Source: Serratia fonticola
GTDB taxonomy: Bacteria > Pseudomonadota > Gammaproteobacteria > Enterobacterales > Enterobacteriaceae
NCBI RefSeq assembly: GCF_001006005.1
Contig: NZ_CP011254.1
Coordinates: forward strand, 1,488,001 to 1,552,000
Length of the DNA: 64,000 nt
Direction: 5' to 3'
In this document: positions 43,307 to 52,716 of the stretch, piece by piece
Position numbering within the stretch: the first letter of the stretch is position 1
Layout: every line of letters begins with the position of its first letter
Program-made: the position numbers and the translations under genes
The notes under the pieces: model-generated
Database searches by the model: none
Told to the model about the DNA's origin: nothing
Seen by the model: only the letters and a program-made list of their open reading frames with translations

Positions 43307-44239
43307 ATGAACAGCAAAAACCTCGCCGTGATCGGCGAATGCATGATCGAACTGTCGCAGAAAGGCGCCGATCTCAGCCGTGGATTCGGTGGCGACACTC
43401 TCAACACTGCCGTTTATATTGCCCGCCAAGTGCCGCAACAGGCGCTGAACGTGCATTACGTCACCGCACTGGGCACCGACAGCTTCAGCCGGGAAATGCT
43501 GCAAACCTGGCAGCAGGAGCAGGTGAAAACCGATCTGATCCAGCAGTTGGACAACAAGCTGCCGGGGCTGTACGTGATCGAAACCGACGATACCGGCGAG
43601 CGCACCTTCTATTATTGGCGCAACGATGCGGCCGCCCGTTACTGGCTGGATGGCCCGCAGGCAGAGAGCCTGTGCGCGCAGCTGGCACAATTTGATTACC
43701 TGTATCTGAGCGGTATCAGCGTGGCGATCCTCAACCCTGCCAGCCGGGAAAAACTGCTGACCTTACTGCGCCAATGCCGGGCCAACGGCGGCAAAGTGAT
43801 CTTCGATAACAACTATCGGCCGCGGCTGTGGCAAAGCCAGCAAGAGACTCAGCAGGCCTATCGCGAGATCCTGGCCTGTACCGATATCGCCTTCCTGACG
43901 CTGGATGATGAAGATTTACTGTGGGGTAAACAGCCGGTTGAGCAGGTGGTAAGCCGTACCCGCGACTTTGGCGTAAGTGAGATTGTGATTAAGCGTGGTG
44001 CAGATTCCTGCCTGGTGTTCAGCGCCGATGGGGAAACCCACGACGTACCGGCGGTCAAACTGCCAAAAGAGAAAGTGATTGATACCACCGCCGCCGGGGA
44101 CTCCTTCAGCGCGGGCTATCTGGCAGTGCGCTTGACCGGCGGTGATGCGGTTAGCGCGGCCAAACGTGGCCACCTGACCGCCAGCACGGTGATCCAGTAT
44201 CGCGGGGCCATTATCCCACGCGAAGCAATGCCACAATAA
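43307..44239 (+). CDS. kdgK: 2-keto-3-deoxygluconate kinase
   Basis: A 310-aa PfkB-family kinase that phosphorylates 2-keto-3-deoxygluconate with ATP, giving KDPG for the Entner-Doudoroff aldolase. The ATG at 43307 has CAGGGA eight bases upstream; the frame extends to 43232. Signatures: NLAVIGECMIELSQKG at the start, GGDTLNTAVYIAR (PfkB first motif), IVIKRGADSCLV, and DTTAAGDSFSAGYLAVRL (anion hole and catalytic Asp). Length matches E. coli KdgK (309 aa). A KdgR-type operator lies upstream. Used in pectin, hexuronate and alginate catabolism. Confidence 0.96.
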   Translation: MNSKNLAVIGECMIELSQKGADLSRGFGGDTLNTAVYIARQVPQQALNVHYVTALGTDSFSREMLQTWQQEQVKTDLIQQLDNKLPGLYVIETDDTGERTFYYWRNDAAARYWLDGPQAESLCAQLAQFDYLYLSGISVAILNPASREKLLTLLRQCRANGGKVIFDNNYRPRLWQSQQETQQAYREILACTDIAFLTLDDEDLLWGKQPVEQVVSRTRDFGVSEIVIKRGADSCLVFSADGETHDVPAVKLPKEKVIDTTAAGDSFSAGYLAVRLTGGDAVSAAKRGHLTASTVIQYRGAIIPREAMPQ

Positions 44240-44262
44240 TACCCGTCGTCTAGATAGGCGAA

Positions 44263-44289
44263 AGGCCAGCAACGATGCTGGCCTTTTTA
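44263..44289 (+). terminator. Rho-independent terminator of kdgK
   Basis: AGGCCAGC (44263-44270) and GCTGGCCT (44277-44284) form an 8-bp stem followed by TTTT. It begins just after a solo ERIC end piece (TACCCGTCGTCT at about 44239). Confidence 0.88.
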
Positions 44290-44327
44290 GTTGGTCCGAT
44301 AAATCGGGCCTCTACAATTACAACCTT

Positions 44328-44530
44328 AATACCCTATGGATTTCAAGTTGCAGCTAGGCGCCAAGCTATCTCATCCCCAGGAGCTTACTTTTGTAAGTGA
44401 CTGGGGTGAGACAAATCTGTCGGGAATAGATTTGAACGCTGTACACAGCGGCCCCGAAGGGGTGAGGCCCAGGGATGGGCCGAGTAGCTGTGCAGGTAAC
44501 AACGCTGCAGCTTGAAAGACGACGGGTATT
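44328..44530. repeat. ERIC element, copy 2, with right-side insertion
   Basis: About 203 bp with ERIC ends and core. An insert of about 75-80 bp follows the GGGGTGAG of the core and includes hairpin-forming GGCCCCGAAGGGG. The right end runs into the ilvC stop codon (TAA at 44530-44532 on the minus strand). Confidence 0.9.
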
Positions 44531-46005
44531 TAGCCGGCTACTGCGATACGTTTCATATCGGTCATATAACCACGCAGTTTGCGGCCAACGGATTCGATTG
44601 GGTGGTTGCGCACCGCTTCGTTCACGTCACGCAGCTGCGCGTTGTCAACGGTGGTACCAGCAACAGATTTGCCCAGATCGCCCGCCTGCAGAGTGGTCAT
44701 GAACTCTTTCAGCAACGGTACCGCCGCATAAGAGAACAGGTAGTTACCGTATTCTGCGGTATCGGAGATCACCACGTTCATTTCATACAGACGCTTACGC
44801 GCGATGGTGTTGGCGATCAGCGGCAGCTCGTGCAGTGATTCGTAGTAAGCAGATTCTTCGATGATGCCTGAATCCACCATGGTTTCGAAGGCCAGCTCAA
44901 CGCCCGCTTTAACCATTGCTACCATCAGTACGCCATTGTCGAAGTATTCCTGCTCGCTGATTTTGCCTTCAAACTGCGGCGCGGTTTCGAAAGCGGTTTT
45001 ACCGGTCTCTTCACGCCAGGTCAGCAGTTTCACATCGTCTGCGGCCCAGTCTGCCATCATACCGCTGGAGAACTCACCAGAGATGATGTCGTCCATGTGC
45101 TTCTGGAACAGCGGAGCCATGATGCCTTTCAGCTGCTCAGACAGCGCATAGGCACGCAGTTTCGCCGGGTTGGACAGGCGATCCATCATCAGGGTGATAC
45201 CGCCCTGCTTCAGCGCTTCAGTGATGGTTTCCCAGCCGAACTGGATCAGTTTTTCTGCGTATGCCGGGTCAGTACCTTCAGACACCAGCTTGTCGAAGCA
45301 CAGCAGAGAACCCGCCTGCAGCATACCGCACAGGATGGTCTGCTCGCCCATCAGGTCAGATTTCACTTCTGCCACGAAGGAAGATTCCAGTACGCCTGCA
45401 CGGTGGCCGCCAGTAGCTGCCGCCCATGCCTTGGCAATCGCCATGCCTTCGCCTTTTGGATCGTTTTCCGGGTGAACCGCGATCAGCGTTGGTACACCGA
45501 AACCACGTTTGTATTCTTCACGCACTTCGGTACCTGGGCACTTAGGTGCAACCATCACTACGGTGATGTCTTTACGAACCTGCTCACCCACTTCAACGAT
45601 GTTGAAACCGTGAGAGTAGCCCAGCGCAGCACCGTCTTTCATCAGCGGCTGAACAGCACGAACTACTGAGGTGTGCTGCTTGTCTGGAGTCAGGTTAACT
45701 ACCAGATCGGCCTGCGGGATCAGATCTTCGTAGGTGCCAACCTTGAAGCCGTTCTCGGTGGCTTTGCGCCATGAGGCACGCTTCTCGGCAATTGCTTCTT
45801 TACGCAGCGCATAAGCAACGTCCAGGCCGGAGTCACGCATGTTCAGACCCTGGTTCAGACCCTGAGCACCACAGCCGACAATCACCACTTTTTTCCCTTT
45901 CAGGTAACCGGCTTCATCCGCAAATTCGTCACGCGCCATGAAACGGCACTTACCCAATTGCGCCAACTGCTGACGCAGGTTCAATGTGTTGAAATAGTTA
46001 GCCAT
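44530..46005 (-). CDS. ilvC: Ketol-acid reductoisomerase, class II
   Basis: A 491-aa NADPH-dependent enzyme of valine and isoleucine synthesis, which isomerises and reduces acetolactate and acetohydroxybutyrate. N-terminal Rossmann domain with [23 protein letters not shown], then two tandem copies of the knotted helical domain, the class II layout of enterobacteria (491 residues, as E. coli). [11 protein letters not shown] and SDLMGE-type metal-site acidic residues are present. Divergent from its activator gene ilvY, with a palindromic operator in between. The stop codon overlaps an ERIC element. Confidence 0.98.
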   Translation of the reverse strand: MANYFNTLNLRQQLAQLGKCRFMARDEFADEAGYLKGKKVVIVGCGAQGLNQGLNMRDSGLDVAYALRKEAIAEKRASWRKATENGFKVGTYEDLIPQADLVVNLTPDKQHTSVVRAVQPLMKDGAALGYSHGFNIVEVGEQVRKDITVVMVAPKCPGTEVREEYKRGFGVPTLIAVHPENDPKGEGMAIAKAWAAATGGHRAGVLESSFVAEVKSDLMGEQTILCGMLQAGSLLCFDKLVSEGTDPAYAEKLIQFGWETITEALKQGGITLMMDRLSNPAKLRAYALSEQLKGIMAPLFQKHMDDIISGEFSSGMMADWAADDVKLLTWREETGKTAFETAPQFEGKISEQEYFDNGVLMVAMVKAGVELAFETMVDSGIIEESAYYESLHELPLIANTIARKRLYEMNVVISDTAEYGNYLFSYAAVPLLKEFMTTLQAGDLGKSVAGTTVDNAQLRDVNEAVRNHPIESVGRKLRGYMTDMKRIAVAG

Positions 46006-46132
46006 GGTGATGCTCCAGTTAATGTTGTGTCGTGCAATATTATTTTCATCCCAACCCTGTCGGTACGGGATCCGTTGAAACCAATGTATAACAGGAATTG
46101 CGTTGCTTAAATTGATATATTACGAACGTGAC

Positions 46133-46149
46133 GTTGCAATTTCTGCAAC
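46133..46149. promoter_or_regulatory. Candidate IlvY operator between ilvC and ilvY
   Basis: GTTGCA (46133-46138) and TGCAAC (46144-46149) form a perfect palindrome with a 5-nt spacer. It lies in the 167-bp divergent promoter of ilvC/ilvY and resembles TTGCAA-type IlvY sites of E. coli, where IlvY with acetolactate activates ilvC and represses itself. Confidence 0.7.
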
Positions 46150-46172
46150 ACCCCGCTGCGAGCGTACTGATT

Positions 46173-47054
46173 ATGGACTTACGTGATCTCAAGCTGTTCC
46201 TGCACCTGGCTGAAAGCCATCACTTTGGCCGTACGGCCAAGGCGATGCACGTCAGCCCCTCCACGCTTTCCCGCCAGATCCAGCGGCTGGAAGAAACGCT
46301 TGGGCAGTCACTGTTTCTGCGTGATAACCGCACCGTAGAGCTGACCGATGCCGGTGAACAGCTGAAAGTGTTTGCTCAACAAACGCTGCTGCAGTATCAG
46401 CAGTTGAAACATTCGCTTGGCCAGCACGGCCCTTCACTGAGTGGTGAACTGCGTTTGTTCTGCTCGGTCACTGCCGCTTACAGCCATCTGCCGCCAATCC
46501 TCGACCGCTTCCGTGCTCAGCATCCTTTGGTGGAGATCAAGCTGACCACGGGTGATGCCGCCGATGCGGTGGACAAGGTGCAATCCAACGAAGCCGACCT
46601 TGGTATCGCCGGGCGGCCTGAAACACTCCCCACCAGCGTCGCCTTCACCCAAATCGGTGAGATCCCGCTGGTGCTGATTGCTCCCGCTCTGCCGTGTGCG
46701 GTACGAACGCAGGCTTTTGCCGAGCAGCCAGACTGGGCCAATATGCCGTTTATCCTGCCGGAGCATGGCCCGTCCCGAAAACGCATCGAGCTGTGGTTCC
46801 GCCGCCAGCACATCACCAATCCGCTGATTTACGCCACCGTCGGCGGGCATGAGGCGATTGTTTCGATGGTGGCATTAGGCTGCGGTATCGCGCTGATCCC
46901 CAGCGTGGTGGTGGACAATAGCCCGGAGCCGGTTCGCAACCGCATCTCTCAGTTGGAGAATATCTCGATGGTCGAACCGTTCGAACTGGGGGTCTGCGTG
47001 CCGAAAAAACGCCTCAACGAACCACTGATTGAGGCGTTCTGGCAACTTTTGTGA
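46173..47054 (+). CDS. ilvY: IlvY, LysR-type activator of ilvC
   Basis: A 293-aa LysR regulator. I chose the ATG at 46173 because it starts MDLRDLKLFLHLAESHHFGRTAKAMHVSPSTLSRQIQRLE, the standard LysR HTH beginning; the frame extends to 46128 across the operator. The C-terminal inducer-binding domain (GELRLFCSVTAAYSHLPPILDRFRAQHP, GIAGRPETLP) matches IlvY, which senses acetolactate and acetohydroxybutyrate. Divergent from ilvC. Length close to E. coli IlvY (297 aa). Confidence 0.96.
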   Translation: MDLRDLKLFLHLAESHHFGRTAKAMHVSPSTLSRQIQRLEETLGQSLFLRDNRTVELTDAGEQLKVFAQQTLLQYQQLKHSLGQHGPSLSGELRLFCSVTAAYSHLPPILDRFRAQHPLVEIKLTTGDAADAVDKVQSNEADLGIAGRPETLPTSVAFTQIGEIPLVLIAPALPCAVRTQAFAEQPDWANMPFILPEHGPSRKRIELWFRRQHITNPLIYATVGGHEAIVSMVALGCGIALIPSVVVDNSPEPVRNRISQLENISMVEPFELGVCVPKKRLNEPLIEAFWQLL

Positions 47055-47108
47055 ATAGAAGTGCGATTCCCACTCAAAACTCAATGAGGTTGTTTATCAC
47101 AACTTAAT

Positions 47109-47313
47109 AATACCCTATGGATTTCAAGTCACAGCTAGGCGGCCAGCTCGCTCATCCCCAGGAGCTTACTTTTGGGTAAGTGACTGGGGTGACAAATCTG
47201 TCGGGAACAGATTTGAACGCTGTACACAGCGGCCCCGAAGGGGTGAGGCCCACGGATGGGCCGAATAGCTATGTGCAGCCAACAACGCTGTGGCTTGAAA
47301 GACGACGGGTATT
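47109..47313. repeat. ERIC element, copy 3, with right-side insertion
   Basis: About 205 bp, similar to copy 2 over its whole length, including the same insert site. The right end stops at the TGA of the DUF2461 gene (47313-47315). Confidence 0.9.
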
Positions 47314-48014
47314 CATAGGTCTGCGGGGTCGATCTGCTTCATCGTCTCTACCTGCATCAGCCACTGGTACAGCGGCTCCAACTGCTGGAAACTCTGCGTA
47401 AGGGTAGCGACCAGATCGGCGCTGAACAGCTTTTCCACCTGATTATCCGTGGCCATCACCGCAAAGGATTTGCGGTTGTACCAGGTGGCAATCTCCGGTG
47501 CCTGCTCCTTCACTAATGGGCGCTTGTAGCTTTCCCCCACCAGCTCGAACGGCGCACGGCAGCACGCGGCCACCTCCAAAAACGGCTGTGGCCTGCGCAG
47601 CAAGGTATGGCGAAACAGATCCATGGTGGCTTTGTCGGCGCTGTAATAACCCAGGCCATAACGCAACATGTCCGGCCCCAGTTCAAAGAAGTACACCGGT
47701 GCCAGCTTCCAGTCTTTGCTTGGCCGCTTGAAGGTTAGCCACATGCGGCTACGGTAGCGGGATTTATCATGGGAAAAACGCGTGTCGCGATGAATGCGCG
47801 ACAGCGTTTTGCCAATGGCCGGACGGGTTTCAAACTGCGGGTCAATCATCAGCATCGCAGGACTCAGCGCATCCACCAGCGAACGGAACGGCGTTAACAG
47901 CTCACGGTCATACACGCCCCGATTGGCATCAAACCACTCCTTGTCGTTCTCGATCCGCACCTGTTGCAGGAAGTCCAGCCCTTGCTGGCTGAACCCGGTG
48001 AACTCATTACTCAT
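47313..48014 (-). CDS. DUF2461 (TIGR02453) family protein
   Basis: A 233-aa protein of the DUF2461 family, with MSNEFTGFSQQGLDFLQQVRIENDKEWFDANRGVYDRELLTPFRSLVDAL at the start and the FSHDKSRYRSRMWLTFKRP motif. Function is not known; relatives are widespread and cytosolic. It lies between ilvA and ilvY, and its 3' end overlaps an ERIC element. No link to branched-chain synthesis is visible. Confidence 0.88.
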   Translation of the reverse strand: MSNEFTGFSQQGLDFLQQVRIENDKEWFDANRGVYDRELLTPFRSLVDALSPAMLMIDPQFETRPAIGKTLSRIHRDTRFSHDKSRYRSRMWLTFKRPSKDWKLAPVYFFELGPDMLRYGLGYYSADKATMDLFRHTLLRRPQPFLEVAACCRAPFELVGESYKRPLVKEQAPEIATWYNRKSFAVMATDNQVEKLFSADLVATLTQSFQQLEPLYQWLMQVETMKQIDPADL

Positions 48015-48035
48015 ACGCTATCCTTGTCGCCGATG

Positions 48036-49580
48036 TTAGCCCTGCAGGAAGAACCGGAAGGCCGGGTTGTCGGTTTCATCATGGCAGTCGTAACCTAACG
48101 CCTGCAGGTGTTGCTCAAACTCTGGCTCAGTCTGAGAAAGCTCAAACCCTGCCAGCACGCGACCAAAATCGGTGCCGTGGCTGCGGTAGTGGAACAGCGA
48201 AATATTCCAATGCGTGCCCAACGTTTGCAGGAACTTGAGCAGAGCGCCCGGTGACTCTGGGAACTCAAAGCTGTACAGACGCTCACGCAGCGGCTTCGAA
48301 GGCCGCCCGCCAACCATGTAACGCACGTGCAGTTTTGCCATCTCATCGTCGGACAGATCTACCACCTGATAGCCATCACGGTTCAGCTCATCGATGATTT
48401 CCAGCCGCTCGGTATGGCCTCTGGTCAGGCGGACACCGACGAAGATGCAGGCATTGTCAGCATCGGCATAGCGGTAGTTAAACTCGGTGACCGCACGGCC
48501 GCCCAACAGTTGGCAGAACTTCAGGAAGCTGCCCTTCTGCTCTGGAATGGTTACTGCCAATAGCGCTTCGCGTTGTTCGCCCAGCTCGCAGCGTTCGGAA
48601 ACGTAGCGCAGGCCGTGAAAATTCACGTTGGCACCGGAAAGCACGTGGGCCAGCCGCTCACCCTGAATATTGTGCTGCTGCACGTATTTTTTCAGCCCCG
48701 CCAACGCCAGTGCGCCAGAAGGTTCGGCGATGGCCCGCACGTCTTCAAACAGATCTTTCACCGCTGCGCAGATCGCATCGCTGTCTACGGTGATCACATC
48801 ATCAAGGTATTCACGGCACAGACGGAAGGTTTCATCACCGATGCGCTTTACCGCCACGCCTTCGGCAAACAGCCCAACGCGCGCCAGATCGACCGGCTGC
48901 CCGGCATCCAGCGCTGCACGTAGACAGGCCGAATCCTGGGCTTCCACGCCAATCACTTTGATTTGCGGCATCAGTTGCTTGATCAGCACCGCCACACCGG
49001 CCGCCAGGCCGCCACCGCCAACCGGGACAAACACCCGGTCCAGATGCGCGTCCTGCTGCAACAGCTCCATCGCCAAAGTGCCCTGCCCGGCAATGACTGC
49101 CGGGTGATCGAACGGGGGCACGAAAGTCATGCCCTGCTGCTGCGAGAGCTCAATCGCCTTGACCTTGGCTTCGTCGAAGTTGGCACCGTGCAGTAACACT
49201 TCGCCGCCAAAACCGCGCACCGCATCAACCTTGATATCCGCCGTCGACACCGGCATCACGATCAGGGTTTTGATCCCCAAACGGTTGCCGGAAAAGGCGA
49301 CGCCCTGTGCATGGTTGCCCGCAGAGGCCGTGACCACGCCACGCACCCTCTGCTCTTCATCCAGGCTGGCAATCATCGCGTAAGCCCCGCGCAGCTTAAA
49401 GCTGTGCACCGGCTGGCGATCTTCGCGCTTCACCAGAATGGTATTGCCTAGGCGCGCAGAGATCTTGCCCATGGTCTGTAACGGGGTGACCTGAGCCACC
49501 TCGTAAACCGGCGAGCGGAGCACCGCTCGCAAATATTCCGCGCCGCAGGGGGCGTCGGGTAGGGGTTGTGATACCGCCAT
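48036..49580 (-). CDS. ilvA: Threonine ammonia-lyase, biosynthetic
   Basis: A 514-aa PLP enzyme turning threonine to 2-oxobutanoate, the first step to isoleucine. The N-terminal catalytic domain has the PLP lysine in SFKLRGAYAMI, GNHAQGVAF, and the phosphate cup GGGGLAAGVA. Two ACT-like domains in the last 190 residues carry feedback inhibition by isoleucine and activation by valine. RBS GGGAGG; only five bases from the ilvD stop, so translationally close. Last gene of the ilvGMEDA operon. Confidence 0.98.
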   Translation of the reverse strand: MAVSQPLPDAPCGAEYLRAVLRSPVYEVAQVTPLQTMGKISARLGNTILVKREDRQPVHSFKLRGAYAMIASLDEEQRVRGVVTASAGNHAQGVAFSGNRLGIKTLIVMPVSTADIKVDAVRGFGGEVLLHGANFDEAKVKAIELSQQQGMTFVPPFDHPAVIAGQGTLAMELLQQDAHLDRVFVPVGGGGLAAGVAVLIKQLMPQIKVIGVEAQDSACLRAALDAGQPVDLARVGLFAEGVAVKRIGDETFRLCREYLDDVITVDSDAICAAVKDLFEDVRAIAEPSGALALAGLKKYVQQHNIQGERLAHVLSGANVNFHGLRYVSERCELGEQREALLAVTIPEQKGSFLKFCQLLGGRAVTEFNYRYADADNACIFVGVRLTRGHTERLEIIDELNRDGYQVVDLSDDEMAKLHVRYMVGGRPSKPLRERLYSFEFPESPGALLKFLQTLGTHWNISLFHYRSHGTDFGRVLAGFELSQTEPEFEQHLQALGYDCHDETDNPAFRFFLQG

Positions 49581-49585
49581 GGTGG

Positions 49586-51436
49586 TTAGCCTCCCAGCTT
49601 GCTCTTGTCCCGCACTGCGCCTTTATCGGCACTGGTGGCCAGCGTAGCGTAAGCACGTAACGCATAAGACACCACACGCTCACGCGCTTTCGGTGTCCAG
49701 GCCGCATCACCGCGTGCCAGTTCCGCCTCACGGCGTGCTGCCAGTACGCTCTCCGGCACATCCAGCACCATGCTGCGTTTCGGGATATCGATATCGATCA
49801 TGTCACCTTCTTCCACCAGCGCAATCAGGCCGCCGCTGGCCGCTTCCGGCGAAACGTGACCAATGGATAAACCGGAAGTGCCGCCAGAGAAGCGACCATC
49901 GGTGATCAGCGCACAGGCTTTGCCCAGCCCCATCGATTTCAGATAGGTGGTTGGGTAGAGCATTTCCTGCATGCCTGGCCCGCCTTTTGGCCCTTCGTAG
50001 CGGATCACCACTACGTCGCCTGCCACCACTTTACCGCCCAGGATCGCCTCAACGGCTGAGTCCTGGCTCTCATAAACTTTGGCTGGCCCACGGAAGGTCA
50101 GGTTGTCTTTATCCACGCCAGCGGTTTTAACGATGCTGCCGTCTTCAGCCATGTTGCCATACAGCACTGCCAGGCCCCCTTCCAGACTGAAGGCGTTTTC
50201 CAAGGAGCGGATACAGCCATCGGCACGATCGTTGTCCAGAGTGTCCCAACGGCAGTCCTGTGAGAATGCCTGGGTGGTACGGATACCTGCCGGGCCTGCG
50301 CGGAACATTTTCTTCACGGCCTCATCCTGGGTGAGCATGATGTCGTACTTTTCCAGGGTCTCTGGCAGCTTCATCCCCAGGATGTTATCCACATCGCGGT
50401 TCATCAGCCCGGCGCGATCCAGCTCGCCAAGAATGGCCAGCACACCACCGGCACGGTGCACGTCTTCCATGTGGTATTTCTGAGTGCTTGGCGCCACCTT
50501 GCACAGGTGTGGCACTTTGCGGGACAGGCGATCGATATCCGCCATGGCGAAGTCGATCTCGCCTTCCTGTGCCGCAGCCAACAGGTGCAGCACGGTATTG
50601 GTGGAGCCGCCCATCGCAATGTCCAGCGTCATGGCGTTTTCGAACGCGGCCTTGTTGGCGATGCTGCGTGGCAGTGCGCTCTCATCGTCCTGCTCGTAGT
50701 AACGCTTGGTCAGTTCAACGATGCGCTTACCGGCGTTCAGGAACAGGTCCTTACGATCGGCGTGGGTCGCCAGCAGCGAGCCGTTGCCCGGCTGAGACAG
50801 GCCCAACGCTTCGGTGAGGCAGTTCATGGAGTTGGCGGTAAACATCCCGGAGCACGAGCCGCAGGTTGGGCAAGCGGAACGCTCGATCTGCGCGCTGTCG
50901 GCGTCGCTGACGTTCGGGTTGGCACCCTGGATCATCGCATCGATCAGGTCCAGCTTGATGATTTTGTCGGAAAGCTTGGTTTTGCCGGCTTCCATCGGGC
51001 CGCCGGAAACGAAGATCACCGGAATATTCAGGCGCAATGACGCCATCAGCATCCCTGGGGTGATCTTGTCGCAGTTGGAGATACACACCATCGCATCGGC
51101 GCAGTGGGCATTCACCATATACTCCACCGAGTCGGCGATCAGCTCGCGCGACGGCAGAGAATAGAGCATGCCGCCGTGGCCCATGGCGATCCCATCATCC
51201 ACCGCAATGGTGTTGAACTCTTTGGCAACGCCGCCAGAGGCTTCGATCTGTTCTGCAACCAGCTTGCCCAAGTCGCGCAGGTGCACATGGCCCGGCACAA
51301 ACTGGGTGAAGGAGTTGACCACCGCAATAATCGGTTTGCCGAAATCGTCGTCGGTCATCCCGGTCGCGCGCCATAATGCGCGGGCACCCGCCATGTTGCG
51401 GCCGTGGGTGGTGGTGGCGGAACGGTACTTAGGCAT
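49586..51436 (-). CDS. ilvD: Dihydroxy-acid dehydratase
   Basis: A 616-aa Fe-S enzyme removing water from 2,3-dihydroxy-isovalerate and its C6 analogue. The ATG at 51436 is chosen because it gives the standard [27 protein letters not shown] start with GGAG upstream; the frame extends to 51460. Cluster cysteines and family signatures: [55 protein letters not shown]. Length equals E. coli IlvD. Confidence 0.98.
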   Translation of the reverse strand: MPKYRSATTTHGRNMAGARALWRATGMTDDDFGKPIIAVVNSFTQFVPGHVHLRDLGKLVAEQIEASGGVAKEFNTIAVDDGIAMGHGGMLYSLPSRELIADSVEYMVNAHCADAMVCISNCDKITPGMLMASLRLNIPVIFVSGGPMEAGKTKLSDKIIKLDLIDAMIQGANPNVSDADSAQIERSACPTCGSCSGMFTANSMNCLTEALGLSQPGNGSLLATHADRKDLFLNAGKRIVELTKRYYEQDDESALPRSIANKAAFENAMTLDIAMGGSTNTVLHLLAAAQEGEIDFAMADIDRLSRKVPHLCKVAPSTQKYHMEDVHRAGGVLAILGELDRAGLMNRDVDNILGMKLPETLEKYDIMLTQDEAVKKMFRAGPAGIRTTQAFSQDCRWDTLDNDRADGCIRSLENAFSLEGGLAVLYGNMAEDGSIVKTAGVDKDNLTFRGPAKVYESQDSAVEAILGGKVVAGDVVVIRYEGPKGGPGMQEMLYPTTYLKSMGLGKACALITDGRFSGGTSGLSIGHVSPEAASGGLIALVEEGDMIDIDIPKRSMVLDVPESVLAARREAELARGDAAWTPKARERVVSYALRAYATLATSADKGAVRDKSKLGG

Positions 51437-51510
51437 GCTCTTCACTCCAAAAATTGTCATATTACGGACGGCGAACGAACCGCCCGTTTAGTCTTGTCTG
51501 TCGTTGTTAT

Positions 51511-52437
51511 TTACGGATTAACCGGATCGAGCCAGCCATACTTGTCTTCGGTTTTGCCGCTGAACAGGCCAAAGAACGCCTGCTGGATCTGCTTGGTAAT
51601 TGGACCGCACTTGCCGATCCCAACCTGAATACCATCCACGCTGCGCACCGGCGTGATTTCCGCCGCAGTGCCGGACATAAACACTTCGTCCGCCAGATAC
51701 AGAGACTCACGGGAAAGCACTTGCTCGCGCACTTCGAAGCCCATGTCTTTTGCCAGCTTGATGATCGCGTCACGCGTGATACCAGGCAGGGCAGAAGAGG
51801 TGAACGGTGGAGTAAACAGCACGCCGTCTTTCACTTCAAACAGGTTCTCGCCTGCGCCTTCAGAGATATAGCCGTGAACGTCCAGCGCGATACCTTCCTG
51901 ATAGCCGTGGCGGCGTGCTTCGCTGCCCACCAGCAGTGAGGAAAGGTAGTTGCCCCCGGCTTTAGCCGCGGTAGGAATGGTGTTTGGTGCCACACGGTGC
52001 CAGGAAGAGACCATCGCATCGATACCTTGGTCCAGCGCTTCTTCACCCAGATACGCGCCCCAAGGAAACGCCGCGATAATCACGTCAGTTTTATAGCCTG
52101 CCGGTGGGTTAACGCCCATGCCAACATCACCAACAAACACCAAAGGACGAATATACGCGCTGACCAGATTGTTTTTACGCAGCGTAGCACGGCAGGCTTC
52201 CATCAGCTCATCGACGCTTTGCGTTACCGGCATGCGGTAAATTTTGGCCGAGTCATGCAGACGCTGCATATGTTCACGGTGGCGGAATACCACCGGGCCT
52301 TTATGGGAGTCATAGCAACGAACTCCTTCAAATACCGACGTTCCGTAGTGCAGCGCATGCGACATTACGTGAACCTTGGCATCGGCCCAGGGAACCATCT
52401 CACCATTGAACCAGATATAATCGGCTTTCTTCGTCAT
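51511..52437 (-). CDS. ilvE: Branched-chain amino acid aminotransferase
   Basis: A 308-aa fold-type IV PLP aminotransferase that makes the final step to Val, Ile and Leu. Signatures: YIWFNGEMVPWADAKVHVMSHALHYGTSVFEGVRCY, AAKAGGNYLSSLLVGSEARRHGYQEGIALD (with PLP Lys in KAGGNY) and EVFMSGTAAEITPVRSVDG. Fourth gene of the ilvL-GMEDA operon order, between ilvM and ilvD. Confidence 0.98.
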   Translation of the reverse strand: MTKKADYIWFNGEMVPWADAKVHVMSHALHYGTSVFEGVRCYDSHKGPVVFRHREHMQRLHDSAKIYRMPVTQSVDELMEACRATLRKNNLVSAYIRPLVFVGDVGMGVNPPAGYKTDVIIAAFPWGAYLGEEALDQGIDAMVSSWHRVAPNTIPTAAKAGGNYLSSLLVGSEARRHGYQEGIALDVHGYISEGAGENLFEVKDGVLFTPPFTSSALPGITRDAIIKLAKDMGFEVREQVLSRESLYLADEVFMSGTAAEITPVRSVDGIQVGIGKCGPITKQIQQAFFGLFSGKTEDKYGWLDPVNP

Positions 52438-52458
52438 TGTGTTATTCCTTCTGCGCCA

Positions 52459-52716
52459 TCAGGCGCTGATTTGTTGTGATGATTGTTGCTGGATCTCAAC
52501 GCTGGAGACATCCATCAGTTTGCTTAACTGAGATGACAGTAAATCCACAGGGCGCTGGCTGGCAACGGTCAATTCAATATTTATATCGTCGCTATTGCTG
52601 CCCGAAGCCATATTCATAGCACAGACCTGGAAGCCACGGTGGCGGACAACGCGCAATACGCGCTCTAACATTTCAGGGCGGAAGCGGGCCTGGATCGAGA
52701 GTTGATGCTGCATCAT
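52459..52716 (-). CDS. ilvM: Acetolactate synthase II small subunit
   Basis: An 85-aa ACT-domain regulatory subunit ([36 protein letters not shown]). Start ATG overlaps the ilvG stop (ATGA), the classic translational coupling. Same length class as E. coli IlvM (87 aa). Confidence 0.97.
   Translation of the reverse strand: MMQHQLSIQARFRPEMLERVLRVVRHRGFQVCAMNMASGSNSDDINIELTVASQRPVDLLSSQLSKLMDVSSVEIQQQSSQQISA

Noticed and set aside
42744..47313. Insertion sequences or MITEs
   Set aside because: The terminal inverted repeats and core match ERIC; there is no transposase and no target duplication that I can see.
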